Source: Acholeplasmataceae bacterium (GTDB lineage: Bacteria; Bacillota_I; Bacilli_A; Acholeplasmatales; Acholeplasmataceae). Taken from it: a stretch of 50,730 bases of DNA. The notes below the pieces were generated by a model, which made no database searches, had not been told where the DNA came from, and worked only from the letters and a program-made list of their open reading frames with translations. Shown piece after piece: positions 1-10,232 of this stretch; the stretch's first letter is position 1; each line of letters begins with the position of its first letter. The translations under genes and the position numbers were made by a program. Location of the stretch: contig DUQW01000007.1 of the NCBI GenBank assembly GCA_012837585.1, positions 1 to 50,730 on the forward strand, given 5' to 3'.

Positions 1-90
1 ACTAATGATATCTTTACTAAAGGAAATTATGAGTTTGAATCAATTGAATCAATTTTTTCAAGCATCGCAATAAGCTTAGAAATAGATTAA
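1..90 (+). CDS. 3' end of a CDS truncated by the window edge (...FTKGNYEFESIESIFSSIAISLEID*)
   Basis: Open frame from base 1 to TAA at 88-90, followed by an intrinsic terminator. Confidence 0.6.
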   Translation, partial: TNDIFTKGNYEFESIESIFSSIAISLEID

Positions 91-97
91 ATTACTA

Positions 98-120
98 AAG
101 AGGCTTCGGCCTCTTTTTTT
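98..120 (+). terminator. Intrinsic terminator AAGAGGC-TTCG-GCCTCTT-TTTTT
   Basis: Perfect 7-bp stem with a cUUCGg tetraloop and a T-tract. Confidence 0.85.
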
Positions 121-506
121 ATATTATTCTAAACTTAGCAATCGGTGGCGATTGGGGCGGCGCGCGTGGTGTTGATAACTCGGCATTTCCAACATCACTT
201 CAAGTTGATTATGTTAGATATTATCAAAGAGAATATGAAAAAGTTGATAAAAAAGCACCAACTAAAGTTGAATATATCTACAGATCAACACTTGCAAATA
301 CGATTCACTGGGATAAATCAAATGATGATTACGGGGTATCACACTAACGTGTGATCGTTGACGGAGAAGACCATGGTAAAGCCAATTTACAACAATACAC
401 ATTTAAAAATATGACCCCAGGAACTTATATGGTAGAAATTATTGCGGTAGACTTTACAGGTAAAGAAAGTCCAAGTAGTCCTAAGTTCCAATATGTTCAA
501 GAATAA
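117..506 (+). pseudogene. C-terminal remnant of a GH16 family glycoside hydrolase (laminarinase-like) with an FN3-like tail; N-terminus missing and one internal TAA
   Basis: Frame 117: FYIILNLAIGGDWGG...NSAFPTSLQVDYVRYYQ (GH16 C-terminal signature), then FN3-like ...TIHWDKSNDDYGVSH*RVIVDG...GTYMVEIIAVDFTGKESPSSP; stop at 345-347. Confidence 0.7.
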
Positions 507-578
507 ATAACAAATGAAAAAACCACACTGCGAAGTGATATGATACCTCTAAAGTAGACAAGTTAAATAATAAAACAT

Positions 579-1058
579 TTATTTTTTAAGATGTAATACA
601 GTTAATAAACTATTAATTAAGAAAGCAACAAGCGATAGTACTGCTGCAATAATTAGTGTAGTTCCTGGTTCATAACCTGGTTTAGTAGTAAGTGGTCCAG
701 TAGTTACTTCAACTGAGTTAGGGAATAAGAAAAATAAAACCCCTGCAGCTAAGAATAATAAAGCCCCAAAGAAATATTTTAATCCCTCTTTTAATGGAAC
801 TAAGGTTAATAAAATTCCAAAAGCCAATGCTAAGAAACCGAAAAAACCCATAATATTAAATGAAGAAGTAGATAGTGCTCCAATATCAGTTCCAAAAATT
901 AAACCAAACGCCGTTACATTTTCAGTTTTATTAAACCTAACAACTGTTACTACAGGATTTCCTTCAAACATTGCAGCTGGTCCTAAAAATAACATAACTA
1001 GTGATGCCACTCCAAATAGTAAAGCTAAGAAGCCGCCAAATTTTTTAAACATTTTCAT
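579..1058 (-). CDS. Hypothetical membrane protein, about 4 TM helices
   Basis: 159-aa ORF with hydrophobic segments and RBS (AGGAGG) upstream; similar to the ORF at 1159-1605. Confidence 0.75.
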   Translation of the reverse strand: MKMFKKFGGFLALLFGVASLVMLFLGPAAMFEGNPVVTVVRFNKTENVTAFGLIFGTDIGALSTSSFNIMGFFGFLALAFGILLTLVPLKEGLKYFFGALLFLAAGVLFFLFPNSVEVTTGPLTTKPGYEPGTTLIIAAVLSLVAFLINSLLTVLHLKK

Positions 1059-1112
1059 AATAATAATTCCTCCTTGTTTTTACATATATATTGTATCATT
1101 AAAATATTTTAT

Positions 1113-1147
1113 AAAAAAAACTACACTTGGGAAAGTGCAGTTTTTTT
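1113..1147 (-). terminator. Intrinsic, possibly bidirectional terminator
   Basis: CTACACTT-GGGA-AAGTGCAG hairpin flanked by A- and T-tracts. Confidence 0.6.
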
Positions 1148-1158
1148 GATTAACTAAA

Positions 1159-1605
1159 TTATTTTAAGTGTAATACTGCTAATGCACCGTTTACTAAGAA
1201 AGCAACTAATGAGAATACACCAGCTAAAATTAAACTTGTAGCAGCTTTAAATCCGTCTCCATGTCCGCCAGGGATTACGAAGAATAAGATTCCAGCAACT
1301 AATAAAACTCCTGCACCAATTAAAAATCTTAATTTTTCAGGAATCATTGGTAGAAGTGGAACAACTGCTCCAGCTACTAATAAAATTAATGCAATAATAC
1401 CTACTGCGCTAGCGTCAAGTCTTTGAACTGATCCAATCATTGTGTCTTTAGAATAACCAAAGATTGCTTGAAAACCTGTAAATCCTTCAATGCGATTGCC
1501 TAAAACTTCTCCCATGTAAATTGCTGGTTCAATAAATAACATAACAAGTGCTAAAACTGCAAATAATAATGCTACAAATCCTCCATATTTTTAAAATAGC
1601 TTCAT
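1159..1605 (-). pseudogene. Paralog of the 579-1058 membrane protein with an in-frame TAA at codon 5
   Basis: From ATG at 1605: MKLF*KYGGFVALLFAVLALVMLFIEPA..., aligning with MKMFKKFGGFLALLFGVASLVMLFLGPA... of the neighbour; the ORF track only recovers 1159-1542. Confidence 0.6.
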
Positions 1606-1681
1606 AATATAAATTCCTCCTTTGCTATTATCCTCTTATATTGTATCACGTATTTATGTTAAATGATATTTAAATCGGATA

Positions 1682-3175
1682 TCATTTTTTAGGCTTGTTT
1701 CTAAGGTGTGGAAAAAGAATAACATCGCGGATGCTACTAGTGTTAGTAAGCAACATTACTAAGCGGTCAATTCCAATTCCTAAACCACCTGTAGGTGGTA
1801 AGCCGTACTCTAATGCTTCAATGAAATCATGGTCCATTTCATTAGCTTCATCGTTACCTTTTTCACGTTCTAATAATTGAGCTTCAAATCTTTCTTTTTG
1901 ATCAATTGGATCATTTAATTCGCTATACGCGTTAGCGTATTCCGAACCAAGAATAAATAATTCAAAACGTTCTGTGAAATTAGGGTTATTTTCATATTTT
2001 TTAGCCAGTGGACTAATCTCAATTGGATATTCGTAAACGAATGTTGGTTGAATGATAGTTGGTTCAACAAATAGATCAAAGAATTCAGCGATAATATGAC
2101 CAACAGTAAAGTGTTTTTCTACATTAATACCGTGTTTTTTAGCTAATTTAGTAGCTTCATCTAAACTCATATCTTTTGAAAAGTCAATTCCTGATTTTTC
2201 TTTAATAGCATCAACCATTGTAATTCGTTTAAATGGTTTTTTAAAACTAATTATGTGTTCGCCAACTTCAACTTCAGTAGTACCTAAAGTTTCTTCAGCA
2301 ACAGAACCTAGACAATCTTCAATTAAATCCATCATTACTTCCATATCAGCATATGCTAAATAAGCTTCAACAGTAGTGAATTCAGGGTTGTGAGTTGAGT
2401 CCATTCCTTCGTTTCTAAATAATCTTCCAATTTCATAAACAGCTTCCATTCCCCCAACAATTAATTTTTTAAGTGGAATTTCAGTCGCAATTCTTAAGTA
2501 GAATTCCATATCTAAAGTGTTATGATGAGTAATAAATGGTCGCGCAGAAGCACCACCTAAAATTGGTTGTAAGACTGGTGTTTCAACTTCAACGAATCCT
2601 CTTGAGTCGAAGAAGTGTTGGAAAGCACGAATAATTTTAGGTCTAGTGTAAGCAACTCTTCTTGCATCGTCGCTAGTAATTAAATCTAGATATCTTTTTC
2701 TTCTGGTTTCTTCAATATCTTGAAGACCATGATATTTTTCGGGTAGTGGTTTTAAAGCTTTTGATAAGTGAGTATATTTAGTAACATGAACTGATAGTTC
2801 ACCAGTATTAGTTCTAAATAAGAATCCTTCAACACCGATAATATCTCCAAGGTCTGATTGTTTCCAAACTTTAGCTTCTAGTTCACTAATTGAATCAGTT
2901 CTTACATAAATTTGAATGCGGCCGTTACGATCTTGAATATGCATAAATCCGGCTTTACCTTGACCACGCTTTAAAACGATTCTTCCTGCGATTCTAATAT
3001 TAATATTTAAATCTTGTAATTCCTCTTTTGTCTTATCACCAAATGCCCTAAAAATCTCATCTGTATGAGTTGTAACATCAAAGCGGTGACCAAAAGGACG
3101 AACTCCTAATTCTTCAAGCTCTTTAACTTTATTTCTTCTAACTATTTCTTGATCAGTTAAATTTGTTAATGGCAT
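1682..3175 (-). CDS. lysS: Lysyl-tRNA synthetase, class II
   Basis: Full-length 497 aa; class II motifs such as FRNEGMDSTHNPEFT and GLGIGIDRLVMLLT. Confidence 0.96.
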   Translation of the reverse strand: MPLTNLTDQEIVRRNKVKELEELGVRPFGHRFDVTTHTDEIFRAFGDKTKEELQDLNINIRIAGRIVLKRGQGKAGFMHIQDRNGRIQIYVRTDSISELEAKVWKQSDLGDIIGVEGFLFRTNTGELSVHVTKYTHLSKALKPLPEKYHGLQDIEETRRKRYLDLITSDDARRVAYTRPKIIRAFQHFFDSRGFVEVETPVLQPILGGASARPFITHHNTLDMEFYLRIATEIPLKKLIVGGMEAVYEIGRLFRNEGMDSTHNPEFTTVEAYLAYADMEVMMDLIEDCLGSVAEETLGTTEVEVGEHIISFKKPFKRITMVDAIKEKSGIDFSKDMSLDEATKLAKKHGINVEKHFTVGHIIAEFFDLFVEPTIIQPTFVYEYPIEISPLAKKYENNPNFTERFELFILGSEYANAYSELNDPIDQKERFEAQLLEREKGNDEANEMDHDFIEALEYGLPPTGGLGIGIDRLVMLLTNTSSIRDVILFPHLRNKPKK

Positions 3176-3176
3176 T

Positions 3177-3416
3177 TTAAAACCTCTTTTCCTCTTTTAA
3201 GATTGTAAACATCTCTTCCTTATCAGAAAGAGATAATACTTTAATCTCTCTAGTTTTAGCGCCTAGTGAGACAGTAAGCAAATCTCCTACTTCAACAGAA
3301 GAAGATGGCTTTGCCACCTTCCCGTTAATTAAAATTAAGTCATTGTCTGCTACCTCTTTAGCAACAGTGCGACGTTTAATAAGTCTTGATATTTTTAAAT
3401 ATTTATCTAATCTCAT
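3177..3416 (-). CDS. rqcP: S4-domain RNA-binding protein, RqcP/YabO-like
   Basis: [46 protein letters not shown]4 motif. Confidence 0.85.
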   Translation of the reverse strand: MRLDKYLKISRLIKRRTVAKEVADNDLILINGKVAKPSSSVEVGDLLTVSLGAKTREIKVLSLSDKEEMFTILKEEKRF

Positions 3417-5443
3417 TAATTTTCTTTTGTTTCTTCAACTTTAGCTTCAGTTTTTTCTTCGGCTGTAGCTTCATTTGTTTCTTCTTTACTTAATTCTAAT
3501 GCTTTCTGTTCGTCGTCGTAGTGTTTTAAACCACCAGTTTCTTTAATTTCTTGAATGTCATTATAATTAAGAGTTTCAACTAGTAGTAAGTATTTAGCAA
3601 TGTTATCTAATAAATCGCGGTTATCCGAAATAACTTTTGTTGCATATTGGTGACAAGATTCAATAATCTTTCTAACTTCTTGGTCGATTTCATGAGCAAC
3701 TTGATCACTAAAGTTTTTCTCTTTTAAGTAGTCTCTTCCTAAGAAGACGCTACCTGATTGTTGTTCATATTGAATTGGTCCAAGATCACTCATACCATAT
3801 TCAGTAACCATCGCTCTAGCGATTCTAGTTGCGTTTTGGAAGTCATTATATGCACCATTTGTTACAGTATCAAAAACGATTTCTTCAGCAACTCTACCAC
3901 CTAAGAAGCTAGTGATAGTAGCTAGTAATTGGTCTTTAGTATTTAAGAAAGTTTCTTCCTTAGGTACCATTAAGTTATATCCACCAGCTTGACCACGCGG
4001 AATAATTGTTACTTTTTGAACAACGTTAGCGTGTTCAACAAGTAAACCAATAACGGCGTGTCCAGCTTCGTGATAAGCCACGGTTTTTCTTTCTTGTTCA
4101 TTATATTTTTTTGATGTCTTAGCAGGTCCCATTAAAACGCGGTCAATAGCTTCATCAATATCTTTAAGTGAGATTACCTTACGGTTAGCTCTTGCCGCTA
4201 GTAAAGCTGCTTCGTTAAGTAAGTTTTCAAGATCAGCTCCACTAAATCCAGGTGTGCGATGTGCAACAGATTTTAAGTTGATATTTGATTCTAGCTTTTT
4301 ATTTCTAGCGTGTACTGCTAAAATTTGAGCACGAGCCTTAACGTCAGGTAAATGCATTGTAATTTGTCTATCAAATCTTCCTGGACGAAGAAGTGCTGGG
4401 TCTAATACGTCAGGACGGTTAGTCGCTGCAATTACGATAATACCTAAGTTTGGATTGAAACCATCCATTTCAACCAGCAATTGGTTTAATGTTTGTTCAC
4501 GTTCATCGTGACCACCACCTAAACCAGCTCCACGTTGTCTACCAACAGCGTCAATTTCGTCAATAAAGATAATACAAGGAGCATTCTGAGTAGCAACTTT
4601 AAATAAATCTCTAACTCTTGAAGCACCAACTCCAACAAACATTTCTACGAAGTCAGAACCACTAATAGTAAAAAATGGAACACTTGCTTCACCAGCAACT
4701 GCTTTTGCTATTAGTGTTTTACCAGTACCAGGAGGTCCTACAAGTAAGACTCCTTTTGGAATTCTTGCCCCAATTTCTTGGTATTTCTTAGGATCCTTTA
4801 AGAAGTCAACGACTTCTGCTAGTTCAACTTTTTCTTCATCTGCACCAGCAACATCATCAAATGAAACGGTTCTTTTTCTTGCGACTCTGGCACGGCTTTT
4901 TGCAAAGTCAAAGGCTTTGTTATTTTGACTTGATGCATTACGATAGACAAAAAATAACATTAATCCAATAGCAATCCATGGTAGTAAGTTAAGTATAACG
5001 CTCAAGAAAGTCACTCCGCTATACGGAATAATTCCGGAATAGGCAATTTCACTAACAGTATTAGCGTTATTATGAGCTCCAATTCTATCAACTAATCGGT
5101 CTTTGAGAAGTTCTGATTGACCTCCAATTACCATAAAGGATGCACCTTTTGGAAAATCTTTATAAGCAAAGTCTTTTGAAAATTTACCAGTAATAGTAAA
5201 TCCGTTAGCAGCATAGCCGCTTGCTGGAGTAATGTGGATTTCAGCGATTTTACTCGGTTCAGTAAAATCAGTTGTTCCTTCAACAATCATGTTTTCTAAT
5301 TCCCAGTAGCTAATTTCCGCTACTCTTGGTTTTAAGGCATCACGAATAAAGAAGAAGATCCCAATAAATAAAGCAATCATTAAAATGATTACTAAAAAAT
5401 CAGGTTTTCTTTGTGGTGCTTGTGGTTTGTCTTGTTTTTGCAT
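3416..5443 (-). CDS. ftsH: ATP-dependent zinc metalloprotease FtsH
   Basis: Walker [12 protein letters not shown] region, HEAGH zinc site. Confidence 0.97.
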   Translation of the reverse strand: MQKQDKPQAPQRKPDFLVIILMIALFIGIFFFIRDALKPRVAEISYWELENMIVEGTTDFTEPSKIAEIHITPASGYAANGFTITGKFSKDFAYKDFPKGASFMVIGGQSELLKDRLVDRIGAHNNANTVSEIAYSGIIPYSGVTFLSVILNLLPWIAIGLMLFFVYRNASSQNNKAFDFAKSRARVARKRTVSFDDVAGADEEKVELAEVVDFLKDPKKYQEIGARIPKGVLLVGPPGTGKTLIAKAVAGEASVPFFTISGSDFVEMFVGVGASRVRDLFKVATQNAPCIIFIDEIDAVGRQRGAGLGGGHDEREQTLNQLLVEMDGFNPNLGIIVIAATNRPDVLDPALLRPGRFDRQITMHLPDVKARAQILAVHARNKKLESNINLKSVAHRTPGFSGADLENLLNEAALLAARANRKVISLKDIDEAIDRVLMGPAKTSKKYNEQERKTVAYHEAGHAVIGLLVEHANVVQKVTIIPRGQAGGYNLMVPKEETFLNTKDQLLATITSFLGGRVAEEIVFDTVTNGAYNDFQNATRIARAMVTEYGMSDLGPIQYEQQSGSVFLGRDYLKEKNFSDQVAHEIDQEVRKIIESCHQYATKVISDNRDLLDNIAKYLLLVETLNYNDIQEIKETGGLKHYDDEQKALELSKEETNEATAEEKTEAKVEETKEN

Positions 5444-5451
5444 AATTCACC

Positions 5452-5988
5452 TCATTTTTCATACGCAGCTGGTTTTAATACGCCAACATATGGAAGATTG
5501 CGATATTTTTCATTAAAGTCTAATCCGTATCCAACTACGAATTCATTTGGAATTTCGGTTCCAATGTATTCTGGATAACACTCCATTAATCTTCCAGCTG
5601 GTTTATCAAGTAAAGTAACAATCTTTACTGATTTAGCGCCGCGATGTAATAATAATTTTTTGATGGTTGTTATAGTAGCGCCAGTATCAACGATATCTTC
5701 AGCAATTAAAACATCTCTACCTAAGACTGATTGATTTAAGTCTAAACGAATCTTAACATCTCCAGTAGATGATGTACCTGCATAACTGCTTACAGCTAAA
5801 TAATCAACATCTAATTTCAAATCTATTTGTCTAATTAAATCAGCCATAAAAGGATTACATCCCTTTAATAAGCCGATAACTACTAAATCTTTTCCCATAT
5901 AATCTTTAGTAATTTGCTTTCCTAGACGTTTAATAATTTCTTTAATTTCATCTTCAGAAATTAAAACTTTTAAAATATCATTTTTCAT
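5452..5988 (-). CDS. hpt: Hypoxanthine phosphoribosyltransferase
   Basis: PRPP motif VLIAEDIVDTGATI. Confidence 0.93.
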   Translation of the reverse strand: MKNDILKVLISEDEIKEIIKRLGKQITKDYMGKDLVVIGLLKGCNPFMADLIRQIDLKLDVDYLAVSSYAGTSSTGDVKIRLDLNQSVLGRDVLIAEDIVDTGATITTIKKLLLHRGAKSVKIVTLLDKPAGRLMECYPEYIGTEIPNEFVVGYGLDFNEKYRNLPYVGVLKPAAYEK

Positions 5989-7276
5989 CTTCTTTCCCCC
6001 CGTAATAAGTAATATATAAAGATTTACCAGTCCCCAAATTCTGGTTTATATAGTGATTTGGAATCCATAGGATTCTATCTTGATTATCAGTAATAATCCA
6101 TAAATTTTGTCTATCTTCCATTGGAATTTTTTCATCAATTAAGAATTTCTTTAATTTTTTACGACCGTAATCAAATTCTAAAATATCACCATCAAGTCTG
6201 TTTCTTGCCCATAGTGGAAACTCGATATTATCATATGAAATTCTTACTTGAAGAGCGGTTGTATTGATTCGTTTACTTGAATAAGAAAACTCATCTAAAT
6301 GAACTTTATCTTTAGAGTCAGATTCTTTAAGTTTAATTTTCTTGAAATAAAACTCTGCACTTGGTTTAATTTCAGCTTTTTCATAAAATTTAACTAATTG
6401 AAGTTGATTTGAAAGAGTTACTGTTTGGTTAGGTTTTTTAGAAAGTAGAACCTCTCTAATTCTTTCTACTAAACGATAATTTAAATTAACTTTATTTTGT
6501 TCTAAGTAATAAGCAATGACATCCTCTTGAATTGCTTGAGATAATTGCTTAAACTTAGGAATATTAATACTATCTCGATCTTCCATAAAATCAATAGTTT
6601 TAGCTCTTATTGCATCATAAGCTGCAATTAATTGGTTATTATATTGTTTTACTACTTGAAGTAAGTTTGGATTTTCTTGCTTCATAATTGGAACTAAAGT
6701 TAAGCGGTATCGATTACGTAAATATTCGGTTGTATAATTACTTTCATCTTCCATATAGGGAACATCATGACGTTTAGCATAATCAATTAACGATTCTTTA
6801 TCATGGTATAAAAGAGGCTTAACATAAATATAGTTACCCATTTTAGCTACTGGTCTCATTCCAGCATAACCTAAAAGATTAGCACCTCTTGTGATATTTA
6901 TTAAAATAGTTTCTAGCAAATCATCTAAATGGTGAGCAGTTAAAATATAAGGAGTGTTAATTCTTGATGCAACTTCCTCAAGATGGCGATGTCTTAAGAC
7001 ACGCGCACGATTTTGAAAGTCAGAAGAATTAATTGTAAGTTTGAAGTAGTTATAAGGAATATGGAACTTATCGCAATATTCCTGAACCATTTCCGCTTCT
7101 TTATCGGAAATTGCTCGTTTTTGATGATTAAAGTGAACTACTGTAATTTTTAGTTTTAAGCGACGCAAGAAATCTAGCATTACCATTGAATCAACGCCCC
7201 CACTAACAGAGAGCACTAATGGTTTAGTTAAATCGATATCAATTTCTTGATGAAATTGTCTTGTAAATTTCCGCAT
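5978..7276 (-). CDS. tilS: tRNA(Ile)-lysidine synthase
   Basis: PP-loop SVSGGVDSMVML and HHLDDLLET; overlaps hpt by 11 bp. Confidence 0.93.
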   Translation of the reverse strand: MRKFTRQFHQEIDIDLTKPLVLSVSGGVDSMVMLDFLRRLKLKITVVHFNHQKRAISDKEAEMVQEYCDKFHIPYNYFKLTINSSDFQNRARVLRHRHLEEVASRINTPYILTAHHLDDLLETILINITRGANLLGYAGMRPVAKMGNYIYVKPLLYHDKESLIDYAKRHDVPYMEDESNYTTEYLRNRYRLTLVPIMKQENPNLLQVVKQYNNQLIAAYDAIRAKTIDFMEDRDSINIPKFKQLSQAIQEDVIAYYLEQNKVNLNYRLVERIREVLLSKKPNQTVTLSNQLQLVKFYEKAEIKPSAEFYFKKIKLKESDSKDKVHLDEFSYSSKRINTTALQVRISYDNIEFPLWARNRLDGDILEFDYGRKKLKKFLIDEKIPMEDRQNLWIITDNQDRILWIPNHYINQNLGTGKSLYITYYGGKEDEK

Positions 7277-7492
7277 TGTATCACCTTGTCTTTCCTAATA
7301 ATTATAACATATTATAATTAAAGTAGTGAGTATAAAGACAAGGGCTAATTATAATAACGCTGTCAAAAACTAATTAATCTCGTAATTAAGCGTATGAAAC
7401 GATTATAAAGTCCCAATATTATGTTGTTTATAGAATATAAAAACCAAAAAGAGTATAATAATAGTTGAAATACACCTTAAAGGGGGATAACA

Positions 7493-8059
7493 ATGTATAT
7501 ACTAGCTAGCGCCTCACCAAGAAGAAAAGAAATATTAGAAAAAGCGAATGTCGCTTTTGAAATTATTACATCAAATTATATTGAATCTGATTTAGTAATC
7601 AATAATCCATATAAATTAGTTGAAGAATTAGCTTTTGGAAAAGCCAAAGCGGTCGCAAAAGATTATCCAAACCGTATCGTTATTGGGGCTGATACGATTG
7701 TGGTAGTTGAAGGCGAAGTGATTGGAAAACCAAAAGATTTTGATGATGCTTTTAAAATATTAAAAAAACTTTCTAACCATTATCAAGAAGTAGTTACTGG
7801 AGTAGCAATTATTTATAATGATAAAGTTTATAAATTTCACGCAATCAGTGAAGTTATTTTTAGAGAGTTAAATGACAAAGAAATTATTGATTATATTAAT
7901 ACTGGAGAACCATATGATAAAGCTGGAGCTTATGCCATTCAAGGTAAAGCCAGTGATTTTGTAACAAGCTTTACTGGTGAAATTGAAAACATTATGGGTT
8001 TTCCAATTAAAAGATTTTTAGAAGAAATAAAAAAATTTAAAGAGGAAATTAATGTTTAA
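7493..8059 (+). CDS. maf: Maf family nucleotide pyrophosphatase
   Basis: ASASPRRKEIL ... GADTIVVVEGEVIGKP ... GEPYDKAGAYAIQG. Confidence 0.94.
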   Translation: MYILASASPRRKEILEKANVAFEIITSNYIESDLVINNPYKLVEELAFGKAKAVAKDYPNRIVIGADTIVVVEGEVIGKPKDFDDAFKILKKLSNHYQEVVTGVAIIYNDKVYKFHAISEVIFRELNDKEIIDYINTGEPYDKAGAYAIQGKASDFVTSFTGEIENIMGFPIKRFLEEIKKFKEEINV

Positions 8060-9032
8060 AATCGGTAATGTTGAAATTGAAAATAAATTAGTACTTGCAC
8101 CAATGGCTGGTGTTTCTAATATCGCATTTAGGAAAATATGCAAGGAAATGGGTGCTGGTTTAGTAGTTGGAGAAATGGTATCAGATTACGCTCTTCATTA
8201 CGAAAATAAAAAGACATTAAGACTACTTACTATTGATCCAGATGAATCACCAATTAGTCAGCAAATATTTGGAAGTAATTTGGAGTATTTAGTAAAGGCC
8301 GCTAAGTATTTAGATGAATATACAACGTGTGATATTATCGATATTAATATGGGGTGTCCAGTGCCTAAAGTAGCACTTCGCTCTCAAGCGGGAGCGGCTT
8401 TACTAAAACATCCCGAGAAAATATATGAAATTGTTAAAGCGGTAAAAGATGCAGTTAAAAAACCTGTAACAGTTAAAATTAGAAGCGGCTGGGATTTTAA
8501 TTCAATCAATGCAGTTGAAGTTGCAAAAATGATTGAAAAAGCAGGGGCTGACGCAATCACAATCCACGCTAGAACTAGAAGCCAAGGATATTCGGGAACA
8601 GCTGATTGGGATATTATTAAACAAGTTAAACAATCAGTTAATATTCCTGTTATTGGTAACGGTGATGTCACTAGTGGACCACTTGCTAAAAAGATGTTAG
8701 ATGAAACTGGGTGTGATGCTGTGATGATTGGTCGCGGCGCAATGGGTAATCCGTGGATTTTTAGAGAAATTAACCATTTCTTAAAAACCGGTGAAGAATT
8801 ACCACGCCCATCTTATCAAGAAATGCTTGAAGTAATTACGCTTCACCTAAATTCATTAATTGATTTTAAAGGTGAAAAGATTGCAATTTTAGAAATGAGA
8901 GGCTTTGGTTCTGATTATCTAGGAGGGCTACCTAACAATTCTCAAGTTAGAAAAAAACTAGCAAAAGCTAATACTAAAGAAGAATATTTAACTATAATTA
9001 TCCAATATTTCAATGAATTAGAAAATAATTAA
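8052..9032 (+). CDS. dusB: tRNA-dihydrouridine synthase
   Basis: LAPMAGVSNIAFR, DINMGCPVPKV, GNGDVTS, MIGRGAMGNPWIF. Confidence 0.92.
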   Translation: MFKIGNVEIENKLVLAPMAGVSNIAFRKICKEMGAGLVVGEMVSDYALHYENKKTLRLLTIDPDESPISQQIFGSNLEYLVKAAKYLDEYTTCDIIDINMGCPVPKVALRSQAGAALLKHPEKIYEIVKAVKDAVKKPVTVKIRSGWDFNSINAVEVAKMIEKAGADAITIHARTRSQGYSGTADWDIIKQVKQSVNIPVIGNGDVTSGPLAKKMLDETGCDAVMIGRGAMGNPWIFREINHFLKTGEELPRPSYQEMLEVITLHLNSLIDFKGEKIAILEMRGFGSDYLGGLPNNSQVRKKLAKANTKEEYLTIIIQYFNELENN

Positions 9033-9046
9033 AAGAGGTGTTACTA

Positions 9047-10201
9047 ATGAAAAGATTTAATGAGAAAGTTTCAAGAAAGAACACTAATTGTGTTAAATGG
9101 GATATGGCAGATGAAAATGTCTTACCATTTTCAATTGCTGATAGTGATTATCCAACATCAGAAGCTATTGCTAAGTGTTTAACTGATCGAGTTAATCACC
9201 CAGTTTACGGATATACATTTCCTGATGAAATGTATTATGAAAGTATTGTAAACTGGACTAAAAGAAGATACGGCTATGAAATTGATAAAGATAATATTAT
9301 TCCAACCAACAGTGTTGTAACAGCGCTTTATTATGCTATTAACTATTTGAAAGATGTTACCGAAGGTATCATCGTTCAAACACCTGTTTATAACCCTTTT
9401 TATTCTGTTATTTTAGATAACGGCAAAAAGATTGTTGAAAACAGATTAATTAAAAAAGATAATTATTATACAATAAATTTACAAGAATTAGATAGACTTT
9501 TAGAAACAAATAAGATATTATTATTATGTAACCCTCAAAATCCAACCGGAAGAGTTTTTACTTATGATGAAATACATGAAATTGTTAAGCTAGCTAAAAA
9601 ACATAATGCATATATTTTATCTGATGAAATTCATTGTGATATTATTCATGATGGTTACAAATTTACATCAGTAAATAGATTTGCAGATTTATATAAAAAT
9701 ATTATTGTTTTTACATCTATTTCAAAATCTTTTGGATTAGCCGGACTTAAAACATCAAACGTAATTATTAAAGATAAGAAACTAGCCGAAGGATATAGAG
9801 CTTTCTTACAATCTAAATATATTAGTTATGGTAATATCTTTGGATTAGTTGCTGTTAAAGCAGCATATAATCAATCAGAGGAATGGTTAGATAAACAAAA
9901 CAAACACTTAACAAATAATTATAATTTATTGAAAGAATATTTAAATAAAAACCACCCTGAAGTGGGTGTTACTAAAGCTGAAGGAACATTTCTTGCGTGG
10001 TTAGATCTAAGTTTTCTACGTATGCCATGTGAAGTAATGCAACAAGAATTATTAAAATTTGGAATTTCTATTAATGAAGGAAAAAGATATTCAGAAGATT
10101 GCAAAGGTTATATTAGATTTAACTTTGCATGTTCAGAAGACTTATTAATGGAAGGACTTAAGATATTATCTAAGTTTATAAAAGCAAATGCCAAAAAATA
10201 A
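9047..10201 (+). CDS. PatB/MalY-type PLP aminotransferase (cystathionine beta-lyase-like)
   Basis: LLCNPQNPTGRVFTYDE, SDEIHCDI, PLP lysine SISKSFGLAGLK; ATG 9047 follows AAGAGGTG. Confidence 0.88.
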   Translation: MKRFNEKVSRKNTNCVKWDMADENVLPFSIADSDYPTSEAIAKCLTDRVNHPVYGYTFPDEMYYESIVNWTKRRYGYEIDKDNIIPTNSVVTALYYAINYLKDVTEGIIVQTPVYNPFYSVILDNGKKIVENRLIKKDNYYTINLQELDRLLETNKILLLCNPQNPTGRVFTYDEIHEIVKLAKKHNAYILSDEIHCDIIHDGYKFTSVNRFADLYKNIIVFTSISKSFGLAGLKTSNVIIKDKKLAEGYRAFLQSKYISYGNIFGLVAVKAAYNQSEEWLDKQNKHLTNNYNLLKEYLNKNHPEVGVTKAEGTFLAWLDLSFLRMPCEVMQQELLKFGISINEGKRYSEDCKGYIRFNFACSEDLLMEGLKILSKFIKANAKK

Positions 10202-10232
10202 TAACATAACTTAATTCATAAGAGGTGATAGG

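Noticed and set aside
145-354. 69-aa ORF on the plus strand
   Set aside because: Out of frame with the GH16/FN3 remnant that covers the same DNA; no recognisable protein signature.
1695-2103. Short ORFs inside or antisense to lysS (1695-1880 plus, 1915-2103 minus)
   Set aside because: Fully embedded in a strong conserved gene; shadow ORFs.
8384-8671. Minus-strand ORF inside dus
   Set aside because: Antisense shadow of a well-supported gene.
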